DNA of 64,000 nt from NCBI RefSeq assembly GCF_014650075.1, contig NZ_BMUG01000006.1, positions 310,001 through 374,000 of the forward strand, read 5' to 3'. Position numbers and translations under genes: made by a program. Positions 1 to 6,605 of the stretch are shown piece by piece (position 1 is the first letter of the stretch; each line of letters opens with the position of its first letter). This DNA is from Streptomyces microflavus (lineage in GTDB: Bacteria > Actinomycetota > Actinomycetes > Streptomycetales > Streptomycetaceae). The notes below the pieces were generated by a model. The model did not search any database and was not told the origin of the DNA. It worked only from the letters and a program-made list of their open reading frames with translations.

Positions 1-85
1 GGCCCGCCAGTTCGCGCGCGGCGACGACGGAGAGCAGCTCCGACGAGGTGACGGCCCCCGTGGTCTTCGTACGCTCCTCGCTCAC
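1..85 (-). CDS. CoA-transferase subunit B, N-terminal fragment
   Basis: Only the first 28 codons are inside the window; the gene runs off the left edge. The GTG start at 85 overlaps the TGA of the upstream subunit A gene in a GTGA arrangement, so the two are translationally coupled. The visible residues begin MSEERTKTTGAVTSSELL and then a helix ending in RELAG, which fits the start of a family I CoA-transferase beta subunit, but the identification rests mainly on its position behind subunit A. Together the pair would move CoA between a short acyl-CoA and a free acid. Confidence 0.75.
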   Translation of the reverse strand, partial: MSEERTKTTGAVTSSELLSVVAARELAG

Positions 86-1044
86 AGCCGCCTCCCGTAG
101 TTCACCGGCTCGCTCAGCGCCTCGCCGACCGCGAGGCCGGCCCAGAACTCCTCGCCGAGCCTCGTCACGTACTCCGCGTGGTCGGCGGTCCCGTACACCC
201 ACTCCGCCAGCCACTCCCGCAGCCGCACCGGGTCCTTGCTGATCGCGGACCAGGCCCGGTAGAAGGCGTTGTCCCGGTCGTAGTAGCCCTGCGCGAACGA
301 GGGGTGCGCCCCGCGCGGGCAGAGCACCACCGCGTCGACCGCGTGGGCGGGGACGAGGGTACGGTTCGGATCCGCGCGGACCACCTCGTCCGACACCAGC
401 TCCTCCACCACCACGACCGCCTTCTCCGCCGCGTACACCGCCTCGGCCTGGATGCCGGTCAGCCCCCAGATCTGGGTGTTGCCCCGGCGGTCGGCGCGCT
501 GGGCGTGGATGATCGTCACGTCCGGGTTGACGGGCGGTACGACGTAGATCTGCTCGGTGGACCCGTCGGCGGCCGGATAGGGCGAGGCGACCTTGCGGAT
601 CCCGGGGCTGACGGACGGCAGGTCGCTGCCCGCGTACGAACGCAGCGGGTAGAACGGCAGCCGCTGCGACCCCGCGAGGTAGCGGCAGATCATCCCGTAG
701 TGGCTGTACTCCTCGAACGCCAGCGGCTCGGGGTCGGCGTGCTCGATCCGCCGCCGCAGCTCCCCGAGCGAACCGGCGGAGGAGTTCCCCACGAAGGAGG
801 AGACCAGCCGCGTCACGCACCCGGCCGCCAGCATCTGGTCCACCACGATGTCCGCCGTCATCCGGACGACCGTGAGATCCCGGCGGCCCTGCCGGATGAT
901 CTCGTGCCCGGCGGCGGTCGGGATGAGATGGGTGAACCCTTCGAGGCTCACGGTGTCCCCGTCGTGGACGAAGGCGGCGACGGCCTCCCTCATCGACATG
1001 ACCTTGCCGGCCGTCCGGTCCACGGTTCTCCTCATCGTCCGCAT
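82..1044 (-). CDS. CoA-transferase subunit A (family I)
   Basis: The 320-residue protein has the subunit A layout of family I CoA-transferases (3-oxoadipate, glutaconate and IpdA-like enzymes). An N-terminal EGF-type Gly segment near residue 34 is followed by a QRLPFYPLRS motif near 135 and an RGAHPSF segment near the C-terminus. It should transfer CoA between acyl-CoA and a carboxylic acid as a heterodimer with the next gene, to which it is coupled. The start at 1044 has a GGGG stretch 7 nt upstream; ATG 1035 is an alternative. Divergence from a LysR regulator and the nearby thiolase suggest aromatic (beta-ketoadipate-like) or short-chain acid catabolism. The exact substrate cannot be read from the sequence. 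Confidence 0.85.
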   Translation of the reverse strand: MRTMRRTVDRTAGKVMSMREAVAAFVHDGDTVSLEGFTHLIPTAAGHEIIRQGRRDLTVVRMTADIVVDQMLAAGCVTRLVSSFVGNSSAGSLGELRRRIEHADPEPLAFEEYSHYGMICRYLAGSQRLPFYPLRSYAGSDLPSVSPGIRKVASPYPAADGSTEQIYVVPPVNPDVTIIHAQRADRRGNTQIWGLTGIQAEAVYAAEKAVVVVEELVSDEVVRADPNRTLVPAHAVDAVVLCPRGAHPSFAQGYYDRDNAFYRAWSAISKDPVRLREWLAEWVYGTADHAEYVTRLGEEFWAGLAVGEALSEPVNYGRRL

Positions 1045-1080
1045 ACGCGGACCCCACGGTGTCAGCACCCATTGATGGCT

Positions 1081-1094
1081 GTCCAATACCGAAT
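1081..1094 (-). promoter_or_regulatory. Putative LysR operator, copy 1
   Basis: Read on the minus strand this is ATTCGGTATTGGAC. It matches 13 of 14 bases of a second copy at 2060-2073, ahead of the thiolase. It sits between the divergent CoA-transferase and LysR starts, where a LysR-type regulator would bind. Binding is inferred, not shown. Confidence 0.5.
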
Positions 1095-1126
1095 TAAGGT
1101 CGGATCGAGACGCCAGGAGTATGAAT

Positions 1127-2032
1127 ATGGAGCTACGCCACCTCAACGCGTTCCTCGCCGTGGCCGAGGAACTGCACTTCGGCCGGGCCGCCAAGCGGCT
1201 CCAGATGGCCCAGCCACCGCTGAGCCAGCAGATCCGCCAGCTGGAGAAGGAGCTCGGCGTCCAGCTCTTCCGCCGCAACACCCGCTCGGTCCGGCTCACC
1301 AGCGCGGGGGAGTCCTTTCTCGAACCCGTAAGGACCGTCCTCGACGACCTCGACACCGCCGTCCGGGCCGCCAGATCGGCGGGGAGGGGCGAGTACGGCC
1401 GGGTCACCATCGGCTTCGCCGGGGCCTCCAGCCACGAGACGCTGCCCCAGCTCACCCGGGCCGTGCGCGCCGCCCACCCCGGGCTCGAACTCGTCATGAC
1501 CGGCCAGACGTACGCCAACACCGCACTGTCCCGGGTCGCGGACGGCTCGCTCGACCTCGGCTTCGTCCGGCTGCCGGTGACCCGGCCCGGCGTCGCCCAC
1601 CGGGTGATCGACGAGGAGGAGCTGGTCTGCGCCCTGCCCTCCGACCACCCGCTCGCCCGGCGCGGGACCGTACCGCTCGACGTACTCGCCGGCGAACCGT
1701 TCGTCTCCTTCCCCGCCAACTCCGGCTCCACCGTCCGCGACGCCATGACCGAGGCCTGCGAGAGCGCCGGGTTCACCCCGCGCGTCGTCCAGGAGGCCCC
1801 CGACTCGTACACGATCCTCGCCCTCGTCGCCGCCGGGGTGGGCGTCACCCTCACGGTCACCTCGGTCCAGCACATCCAGCAGAACGGCCTGGTCTACCGC
1901 CCCCTCGCCGGGCCCCCGATCCGCCTCCGGGCGGCCCTGGCCTGGCGCGCCGACAACCCCTCCGCCGCCCTGCGCGCGGTCCTCGCCGTGGCGGAGGAAG
2001 CGCTGCCGACCCCCACGCAGACCCCCGATTGA
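1127..2032 (+). CDS. LysR-family transcriptional regulator
   Basis: The 301-residue protein opens with the LysR winged helix (MELRHLNAFLAVAEELHFGR, then AKRLQMAQPPLSQQIRQLE, residues 1-60). This is followed by a linker helix and a periplasmic-binding-protein-like effector domain to the end, the usual family length. The ATG at 1127 is preferred over ATG 1121: AGGAG at 1115-1119 lies 7 nt from the former and 1 nt from the latter. It is divergent from the CoA-transferase genes and followed by a thiolase gene on its own strand, so it most likely controls both in response to a pathway intermediate. The inducer is unknown. Confidence 0.95.
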   Translation: MELRHLNAFLAVAEELHFGRAAKRLQMAQPPLSQQIRQLEKELGVQLFRRNTRSVRLTSAGESFLEPVRTVLDDLDTAVRAARSAGRGEYGRVTIGFAGASSHETLPQLTRAVRAAHPGLELVMTGQTYANTALSRVADGSLDLGFVRLPVTRPGVAHRVIDEEELVCALPSDHPLARRGTVPLDVLAGEPFVSFPANSGSTVRDAMTEACESAGFTPRVVQEAPDSYTILALVAAGVGVTLTVTSVQHIQQNGLVYRPLAGPPIRLRAALAWRADNPSAALRAVLAVAEEALPTPTQTPD

Positions 2033-2059
2033 GACGCGGAACCTCTCGATCCGGCGCAC

Positions 2060-2073
2060 ATTCGATATTGGAC
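2060..2073 (+). promoter_or_regulatory. Putative LysR operator, copy 2
   Basis: ATTCGATATTGGAC lies in the 162-bp gap before the thiolase and differs by one base from the inverted copy at 1081-1094. Two near-identical 14-mers in the two intergenic regions of this locus suggest one regulator governs both transcription units. Confidence 0.5.
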
Positions 2074-2194
2074 CGACTCAGTCCCGAAATGCGAAGGTCA
2101 TCCGGGAGGCCCTCCGGAACGTGACCCGAGGTGAAAGGCCACCGACCGCCCGAACCCGCCCGTACCGTCACAGCCCTGAAGGAAAGGCCCCGCC

Positions 2195-3415
2195 GTGCCG
2201 CTCGAAGTCGTCATCTGCGAACCGCTGCGCACCCCCATCGGCCGCTTCGGCGGAGCGTTCGCGCAGCAGACACCGGCCTCGCTCGCCGCGCACGTCGTCG
2301 CCGAGGTCGTCGCCCGCACGGGCATCGACCCTGACCGGGTCGACGAGGTGATCCTCGGCCACGCCTACCCCTCGTCCGACGCACCCGCCATCGGCCGGGT
2401 CGCCGCCCTGGACGCCGGGCTCCCCACCACCGTCACCGGCTCCCAGATCGACCGCCGCTGCGGCTCGGGGCTCCAGGCGGTCCTGGACGCGGCGATGCAG
2501 ATCAGGACCGGCTTCAGCGAGGTGGTGATCGCCGGCGGCGTCGACGTCATGAGCGCCGCGCCCTACTACACCCACGACGGACGCTGGGGCATCAAGGGCC
2601 CCGGCCTCCAGCTCCACGACTCCCTCGCCCGGGGCCGGGTCACCGCCGGAGGCGTCCACCACCCGGTCCCCGGCGGCATGATCGAGACCGCCGAGAACCT
2701 GCGCCGGGAGTACGGGATCAGCCGCGCCGACCAGGACGCCCTGGCCCTGCGCTCGCAGCACCGGGCGGCCCGTGCCGCGGCCGAGGGGCGGTACGAGGCG
2801 GAGACCGCCCCCGTCACCGTACGCACCCGCAGGGGCGAGACCGTCGTCTCGGCCGACGAGCACCCCCGCCCCGACACCACCGCCGAGCAACTCGCCGCCC
2901 TCCGCCCGGTGATGGCGAAGTCCGACCCGGAGGCCACCGTCACGGCGGGCAACGCCAGCGGCCAGAACGACGCGGCCGCCGCCTGCCTCGTCACCAGCGC
3001 CGGGACCGCGGAACGCCTCGGCCTCACCCCGCTCGTCCGGCTCGTCTCGTGCGCCCGCGCGGGGGTCCCCGCCGCCACCATGGGCATCGCCCCCGTCGCC
3101 GCGACCCGCACGGCACTGGACCGCGCCGGACTCATCCTTGCCGACCTCGACCTGATCGAGCTGAACGAGGCGTTCGCCGCCCAAGTGCTCGCCTGCACAC
3201 GGGAGCTGGGCCTCGGCGAGACCGACCACGAACAGCGGATCAACGTCAACGGCTCGGGCATCTCGCTGGGCCACCCGGTCGGCGCCACCGGAGCCCGCAT
3301 CCTCGCCACCCTCACCCGCGAACTGCACCGCCGCGAGGGCCGTTACGGCCTGGAGACGATGTGCATCGGCGGCGGCCAGGCGCTCGCCGCGGTCTTCGAG
3401 CGCGTCGCCCGCTGA
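2195..3415 (+). CDS. Thiolase (acetyl-CoA C-acyltransferase family)
   Basis: The 406-residue protein has all thiolase landmarks: acylated Cys89 in IDRRCGSGLQAV, the ELNEAFAAQ segment, His360 in GISLGHPVGATG, and Cys390 in MCIGGGQA. The length is normal for a degradative or biosynthetic thiolase. It would cleave 3-ketoacyl-CoA with CoA or run in reverse. The GTG start at 2195 has GAAGGAAAG just upstream. With the CoA-transferase pair it could complete the last two steps of a beta-ketoadipate-type pathway (PcaIJ plus PcaF), but no ring-cleavage genes are in view, so acetoacetyl-CoA or other 3-keto acids remain possible. Confidence 0.93.
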   Translation: MPLEVVICEPLRTPIGRFGGAFAQQTPASLAAHVVAEVVARTGIDPDRVDEVILGHAYPSSDAPAIGRVAALDAGLPTTVTGSQIDRRCGSGLQAVLDAAMQIRTGFSEVVIAGGVDVMSAAPYYTHDGRWGIKGPGLQLHDSLARGRVTAGGVHHPVPGGMIETAENLRREYGISRADQDALALRSQHRAARAAAEGRYEAETAPVTVRTRRGETVVSADEHPRPDTTAEQLAALRPVMAKSDPEATVTAGNASGQNDAAAACLVTSAGTAERLGLTPLVRLVSCARAGVPAATMGIAPVAATRTALDRAGLILADLDLIELNEAFAAQVLACTRELGLGETDHEQRINVNGSGISLGHPVGATGARILATLTRELHRREGRYGLETMCIGGGQALAAVFERVAR

Positions 3416-3449
3416 CGGCGGCCCCGGCCTCCTTCTCCGGGCGCGCGAA

Positions 3450-3487
3450 AGGTCCGGCCGGACAGTCCCCGCTGTCCGGCCGGACCT
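3450..3487. terminator. Bidirectional terminator between thiolase and long chaplin
   Basis: A perfect 16-bp stem (AGGTCCGGCCGGACAG and its complement) with a TCCCCG loop lies between two convergent genes. There is no T-run, as is usual in Streptomyces. Confidence 0.85.
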
Positions 3488-3508
3488 CGTTCCTGCGGTG
3501 GCCGGCTA

Positions 3509-4435
3509 TCAGTCCCGCGCGTTACGGGTGCGGCGCATCAGCACCGTCCCGCCGAGCAGCAGTGCGGCACTCGCGCCTGCCGCCAGGCCGAGACCGGCCG
3601 CACCGGTGTCGGCCAGGCCCGGGGTGCCGGAGCCGGGGGTGTGCGTACCCGGGGTGTTCGATCCGGGGGTGCCGGTGGGCGGCTGCGCGGTCGGGGGCTC
3701 GTCGACCGGCGGCTCGTCGACCGGGGGCTCCTGGGTCGGCGGCTCGTCCACCGGCGGCTCCTGGGTCGGGGGCTCCTCGGTGGGGGGCTCGTCGACCGGC
3801 GGCTCCTGGGTCGGGGGCTCCTCCGTGGGAGGCTCCTCGATCGGGGGCTCCTCGGTGGGCGGCTCCTCGACCGGGGGCTCCTCGGTCGGCGGCTCCTCCG
3901 TGGGCGGCTCCTCGGTGGGCGGCTCGACCGGAGGCTCGACCGGCGGCTCGGTGGGCGGGTAGTCGTCCTTCGGGCCGCTCACGTTCGCGCACTTGTTGCC
4001 GAAGGCCGGGTTGAGCGCACCGATGACGTTCACGGTGTTGCCGCACACGTTCAACGGGACGTGCACGGGGGCCTGGACCAGGTTCCCGGAGAGCACCCCG
4101 GGGGAGCCGACCGCCGCACCCTCGGCGCTGGAGCCGCCCGTGCCGTTCCCGCCGCCGTTGCCGTATCCGTAACCGTCGTCGTGGCCGCTGGAGCTCACGT
4201 TCTTGCAGGCGTTGCCGAACGTGGGGTTCAACAGGGCGATCACATTGACGGTGTTGCCGCACGCGTTGACCGGGACGTGCACCGGCACCTGCACGGCATT
4301 GCCCGAGCCGACGCCCGGCGAACCGACGGCAGCGCCCTCGGCCGACGCGTCGGCGTACGCGGAGCCGCCGGCCGCGGCCAGGAGGCCCGACGCGGCCGCC
4401 ATGACGATCATGCTTTTATTCAAGGCCTGTCGCAT
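3509..4435 (-). CDS. Long chaplin, two chaplin domains, sortase-anchored
   Basis: This 308-residue surface protein has a signal peptide (residues 1 to about 29) and two chaplin domains (about 32-80 and 103-152). Each domain has the SPG...SGN...VPV core and a Cys pair (Cys59/77 and Cys131/149). A Pro-Glu-Thr spacer of PPTEEPP type repeats follows (160-250), then the sorting signal LADTG (274-278), a hydrophobic helix and a basic tail (RRTRNARD). Chaplins assemble into amyloid fibrils that make aerial hyphae hydrophobic; the LAxTG motif is the substrate of class E sortases, which tie the protein to peptidoglycan. The domain order is that of the ChpA/B/C class. A short chaplin and rodlins next door recall the S. 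coelicolor chpA-chpD-rdlAB locus. Confidence 0.97.
   Translation of the reverse strand: MRQALNKSMIVMAAASGLLAAAGGSAYADASAEGAAVGSPGVGSGNAVQVPVHVPVNACGNTVNVIALLNPTFGNACKNVSSSGHDDGYGYGNGGGNGTGGSSAEGAAVGSPGVLSGNLVQAPVHVPLNVCGNTVNVIGALNPAFGNKCANVSGPKDDYPPTEPPVEPPVEPPTEEPPTEEPPTEEPPVEEPPTEEPPIEEPPTEEPPTQEPPVDEPPTEEPPTQEPPVDEPPTQEPPVDEPPVDEPPTAQPPTGTPGSNTPGTHTPGSGTPGLADTGAAGLGLAAGASAALLLGGTVLMRRTRNARD
3686..3958 (-). repeat. Pro-Glu-Thr wall-spanning repeat of the long chaplin
   Basis: About 90 codons encode tandem units of the form EEPPT, EEPPV, QEPPV and DEPPT. The DNA shows the matching 15-nt period. Such regions usually span the cell wall between a surface domain and the sortase anchor. The repeat makes the region prone to length change and assembly error. 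Confidence 0.9.
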
Positions 4436-4450
4436 TACTTGCCCTTCCTT

Positions 4451-4474
4451 AGGACATTCGCGAGGACATTCGCG
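4451..4474. repeat. Tandem 12-bp repeat in the chaplin leader
   Basis: AGGACATTCGCG occurs twice in a row, just upstream of the chaplin start on the minus strand. It lies within or next to the ribosome-binding region of the transcript. Its function is unknown. Confidence 0.8.
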
Positions 4475-4588
4475 TGGGTGCTACGCGCGCGGAGCCGTCG
4501 GGTGGTGCCGCTGCTGTGGCGGACCCCCGGATCCCCCACGGGAAGCCATGGTGAAAGTCGTGAACACATGCGCGCTGGACGACTGCCA

Positions 4589-4615
4589 TAACGATCGAAG
4601 GCCACGCGGGAAACT
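4589..4615 (-). promoter_or_regulatory. Promoter-like element of the long chaplin (AGTTTC-N16-CGTTA)
   Basis: On the minus strand GAGTTTC is followed after exactly 16 nt by CGTTATGG, 153 nt ahead of the chaplin start. The same hexamer, spacing and pentamer occur before the short chaplin and before the small secreted protein. The developmental ECF factor BldN is known to drive chaplin genes, but whether this element is its target is inference. Confidence 0.6.
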
Positions 4616-4868
4616 CGGAGAGGCGTGGAAGTTATGTAATCACCCGAACGGATGGATTAGGTGAACCGTGCCCTGACCCGGCCGCCGTTGAAGGGAAACG
4701 ATTCAGCCCCAACTTTCCTTTGCATAAGCGGTGTTGACCTTGAGGTGGGCGCCGCGGCGATGGGTGCGCGGGGAGACGGCGTACCGGGCACGTCGACCCG
4801 TTCGGACGAACGCACCGGACGATGTGTCCGCAATTCCTTCACGAACAGATGGTCGTGCGAACAGAGGT

Positions 4869-4900
4869 GGTGCTAAAGGTGTGCGGTGCTAAAGGCGTGC
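4869..4900. repeat. Tandem 16-bp repeat upstream of the first rodlin
   Basis: GGTGCTAAAGGTGTGC is followed directly by a copy with one change (GGTGCTAAAGGCGTGC). It lies about 145 nt upstream of the rodlin start and about 70 nt ahead of its putative -35 box. It may be a regulator site or neutral slippage. Confidence 0.75.
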
Positions 4901-4969
4901 GAAGGCGGAGCCGGACCGGTCGCGCTCCCGCGCCGTGCGCCCCCTGAGCCCGGCATTCGGGTGAATGCA

Positions 4970-4997
4970 CGGAACCAAACACCCGGTGCCGAGTTGA
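4970..4997 (+). promoter_or_regulatory. Putative rodlin promoter (CGGAAC-N16-AGTTGA)
   Basis: CGGAAC at 4970-4975 and AGTTGA at 4992-4997 are separated by 16 nt and end 45 nt before the rodlin start. The third rodlin has CGCAAC-N17-AGTTGA at a similar distance. From memory, BldN promoters resemble CGTAAC-N16-CGTTGA, so this is a reasonable but unproven BldN site. Confidence 0.5.
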
Positions 4998-5042
4998 CCA
5001 GGGCGCCCCGCTACGGGGCAACCAGTACGAGAAGGGTTAATC

Positions 5043-5444
5043 GTGATCAAGAAGGTTCTGGCTACGGGCGCTGTCGCCGCCTCCATCCTCGGGCTCGGCT
5101 CGACGCAGGCCATGGCGATCAGTAACGACGGAGGCACTACCTCGGTCAACGGCAACGGCGCTTCGCAGTCGTACGGCAACTCCGAGACCCACGGTGACTG
5201 GAGCCCGCAGTTCGGCCTGATCCAGGGCTCGCTCAACAAGCCCTGCATCGCCCTGCCGGCCAAGGCGAACCTCGGTTCGCTCGTCGGCCTCGTGCCGATC
5301 GCGGTCCAGGACATCAACGTCCTGTCCTCGCCGCAGAACCAGCAGTGCACCGAGAACTCCACCCAGGCCAAGGGTGACGAGGCCCTGTCCCACATCCTGG
5401 AGGACATCCCGATCCTCTCGGGCAACGGTGCCGGCAACGGCTGA
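5043..5444 (+). CDS. rdlA: Rodlin, first copy
   Basis: This 133-residue secreted protein has a Sec signal peptide ending near AMA (residue 25). The mature part has the rodlin signature: NGNGASQSYGNSETHGDWSPQ, then LIQGSLNKPCIALP, GLVPI, NQQCTENSTQAKGDEAL and a terminal ILSGNG. Rodlins organise chaplin fibrils into paired rodlets on aerial hyphae and spores. The mature region has two Cys. GTG at 5043 is chosen because AAGGG lies 6 nt upstream. It is transcribed away from the long chaplin. The rdlA/rdlB naming is by position only. A 167-bp internal stretch is nearly identical to the second copy. Confidence 0.96.
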   Translation: MIKKVLATGAVAASILGLGSTQAMAISNDGGTTSVNGNGASQSYGNSETHGDWSPQFGLIQGSLNKPCIALPAKANLGSLVGLVPIAVQDINVLSSPQNQQCTENSTQAKGDEALSHILEDIPILSGNGAGNG

Positions 5445-5460
5445 TCCGCAGCCGTCCTAC

Positions 5461-5511
5461 TCGGGCCCGGGCCATCGGCGTTCCTCCACCGAGCGGCCCG
5501 GGTCCGTCGTC
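5461..5511 (+). terminator. Terminator hairpin after rodlin 1
   Basis: GGGCCCGGGCC and GGCCCGGGTCC, about 20 nt apart, can pair just after the stop codon. Weaker pairing (ATCGGCG with ACCGAGC) extends the stem inward. It separates the rodlin from the next promoter. Confidence 0.6.
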
Positions 5512-5622
5512 TTCCCGGGAATGCGGCCGTCGGCCTTCCGTCCGCATTCCCCACCGCACGGCCCCAAGGCCCCACGGGCATTGCGGCATTCGGGCGGAAA
5601 TCCGGGAATCCGCCCGTCGAAC

Positions 5623-5649
5623 AGTTTCGATCCCGGGCGTTCATCGTTA
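5623..5649 (+). promoter_or_regulatory. Promoter-like element of the short chaplin (AGTTTC-N16-CGTTA)
   Basis: AGTTTC at 5623-5628 and CGTTA at 5645-5649 have the same 16-nt spacer as the elements before the long chaplin and the 6246 gene. The element ends 98 nt before the start codon. Confidence 0.6.
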
Positions 5650-5747
5650 GGTAGGACAGCGCCGGAGTCACGAGCGATCAGGACCTGGCTCGGGCGGGCA
5701 CGACAGTCGTGACCGCACCGGACTCCGCCGAGGAAAGGGACAAAAAA

Positions 5748-5981
5748 GTGAAGTACACCAAGGTTGCCGCAGTCGCCGCCGGAACCCTCATGGCGATGGG
5801 TGCCGCCGCGCCGGCCATGGCCGACTCGGGTGCCGAGGCCATCGCCGCGGGCTCCCCGGGCGTGCTGTCGGGCAACGTCGTGCAGGTGCCGGTGCACATC
5901 CCGGTCAACGTCTGCGGCAACACCGTCAACGTGATCGGCCTGCTGAACCCGACCTTCGGCAACACCTGCATCAACGCGTGA
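5748..5981 (+). CDS. Short chaplin
   Basis: This 77-residue protein has a signal peptide cut after AMA (residue 25), followed by a single chaplin domain. The domain contains AGSPGVLSGNVVQVPVHIPV, Cys56 in NVCGNTVNVIG and Cys74 in NTCINA. It has no wall anchor, so it belongs to the short class (ChpD-H) that forms surface-active amyloid held by the long chaplins. The Cys pair sets it apart from ChpE. GTG at 5748 is the start: GGAAAGG lies 8 nt upstream, whereas the upstream in-frame ATG at 5709 would spoil the signal peptide. The order long chaplin - rodlin - short chaplin differs slightly from S. coelicolor. Confidence 0.97.
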   Translation: MKYTKVAAVAAGTLMAMGAAAPAMADSGAEAIAAGSPGVLSGNVVQVPVHIPVNVCGNTVNVIGLLNPTFGNTCINA

Positions 5982-5986
5982 AAACC

Positions 5987-6018
5987 GACCGGTCCGGGCC
6001 TTCGCGCCCGGACCGGTC
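5987..6018 (+). terminator. Terminator after the short chaplin
   Basis: A perfect 13-bp stem (GACCGGTCCGGGC and its complement) with a CTTCGC loop begins 6 nt after the stop codon. Confidence 0.85.
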
Positions 6019-6121
6019 CCGCCCCGGACGGCAATGGCCGTCCGGGGCTTCTGCGTTGTCCGCGCAATTCCTCCCGCCGTCCGTCGCGGAAACCTTCCGC
6101 CGGAGAAAGTCGTGCGGGCGC

Positions 6122-6148
6122 AGTTTCCCGCACGCGGCCTGATCGTTA
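6122..6148 (+). promoter_or_regulatory. Promoter-like element of the 6246 gene (AGTTTC-N16-CGTTA)
   Basis: AGTTTC at 6122-6127 and CGTTA at 6144-6148 are again exactly 16 nt apart. The element ends 97 nt before the start, almost the same as for the short chaplin, and the leaders that follow are recognisably similar. Confidence 0.6.
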
Positions 6149-6245
6149 TCCCTGAGGAAAGCGGCAGAAGTCACAGGTAAAGAAAGCTTGTGTGCGGCAC
6201 GGAGACGTGACCGAAGCAGACGCCGCGCAGAAGGGAACCAGAAAA

Positions 6246-6536
6246 GTGAAGTACGCGAAGACCGCCGCCCTCGTTGCCGGTTCCGTGGCTGCCCTCGGAG
6301 CGGCCGCTCCCGCCTTCGCCGTTACTACCCCCACGGCCCCGAGCTTCAGCCTCGACAGTGGCCTCAACCAGGTGATGGCCAGTGCCCCGCAGGTCGTGGA
6401 CCCCCTCGTGGACACGGTCGCCGAGACCACCGAGACGGTCTCGAAGGACGGCACGGTCGGCAAGCTGGCGGGCCAGGCAACCGGTGCGGCCGAGAGTGCC
6501 ACTCCGCTGCTCGGTGGGGTTCCCCTCGGCGGCTGA
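6246..6536 (+). CDS. Small secreted protein with chaplin-like leader
   Basis: This 96-residue protein has a signal peptide (KYAKTAALVAG...APAFA, residues 1-25) very like that of the neighbouring short chaplin (KYTKVAAVAAG...APAMA). The mature 71 residues are not a chaplin: they are Ser/Thr/Val/Ala-rich, lack Cys, contain VDPLVDTVAETTETVSKDG and end in Gly-Leu-Gly. The GTG start at 6246 has AAGGGA 9 nt upstream. It shares promoter spacing and leader similarity with the short chaplin, so it is probably expressed with the rodlet layer, and it may be cotranscribed with the rodlin 69 nt downstream. No family was recognised. Its function is unknown; a surface-layer accessory role is inference from context. 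Confidence 0.85.
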   Translation: MKYAKTAALVAGSVAALGAAAPAFAVTTPTAPSFSLDSGLNQVMASAPQVVDPLVDTVAETTETVSKDGTVGKLAGQATGAAESATPLLGGVPLGG

Positions 6537-6605
6537 CCGCCGCAGCACGACCGTTCCTCCCTGGTTCCTCGATCGATACGCATCACTCCCCAGAAGGGCT
6601 CTTTC

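Larger units (their letters stand above)
4436..5042. other. 607-bp intergenic region between divergent chaplin and rodlin
   Basis: No convincing gene is seen; the reading frames here lack a good start or family resemblance. The region is AT-richer than its surroundings. It holds the long chaplin promoter and its long 5' leader on the left, two short tandem repeats, and the rodlin promoter on the right, each listed separately. Long leaders are common for developmentally controlled genes. Confidence 0.8.
5445..5747. other. 303-bp gap between rodlin 1 and the short chaplin
   Basis: The gap holds the rodlin terminator hairpin (5461-5511), the short-chaplin promoter-like element (5623-5649) and an approximately 100-nt chaplin leader ending in AGGAAAGGGA. 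No gene is seen in either strand. Confidence 0.8.

Noticed and set aside
178..2124. 648-residue plus-strand open frame across the CoA-transferase and LysR genes
   Set aside because: It is a long GC-rich shadow frame, Arg/Pro-rich with no family resemblance, opposite or out of frame with two clear genes.
3686..3958. The periodic repeat as a CRISPR-like or minisatellite array
   Set aside because: The 15-nt period keeps the reading frame and encodes the Pro-Glu-Thr wall spacer of the chaplin; there are no spacers.
4661..4876. 71-residue frame in the chaplin-rodlin intergenic region
   Set aside because: No signal peptide, no family resemblance and no good start context; it overlaps likely promoter and leader sequence.
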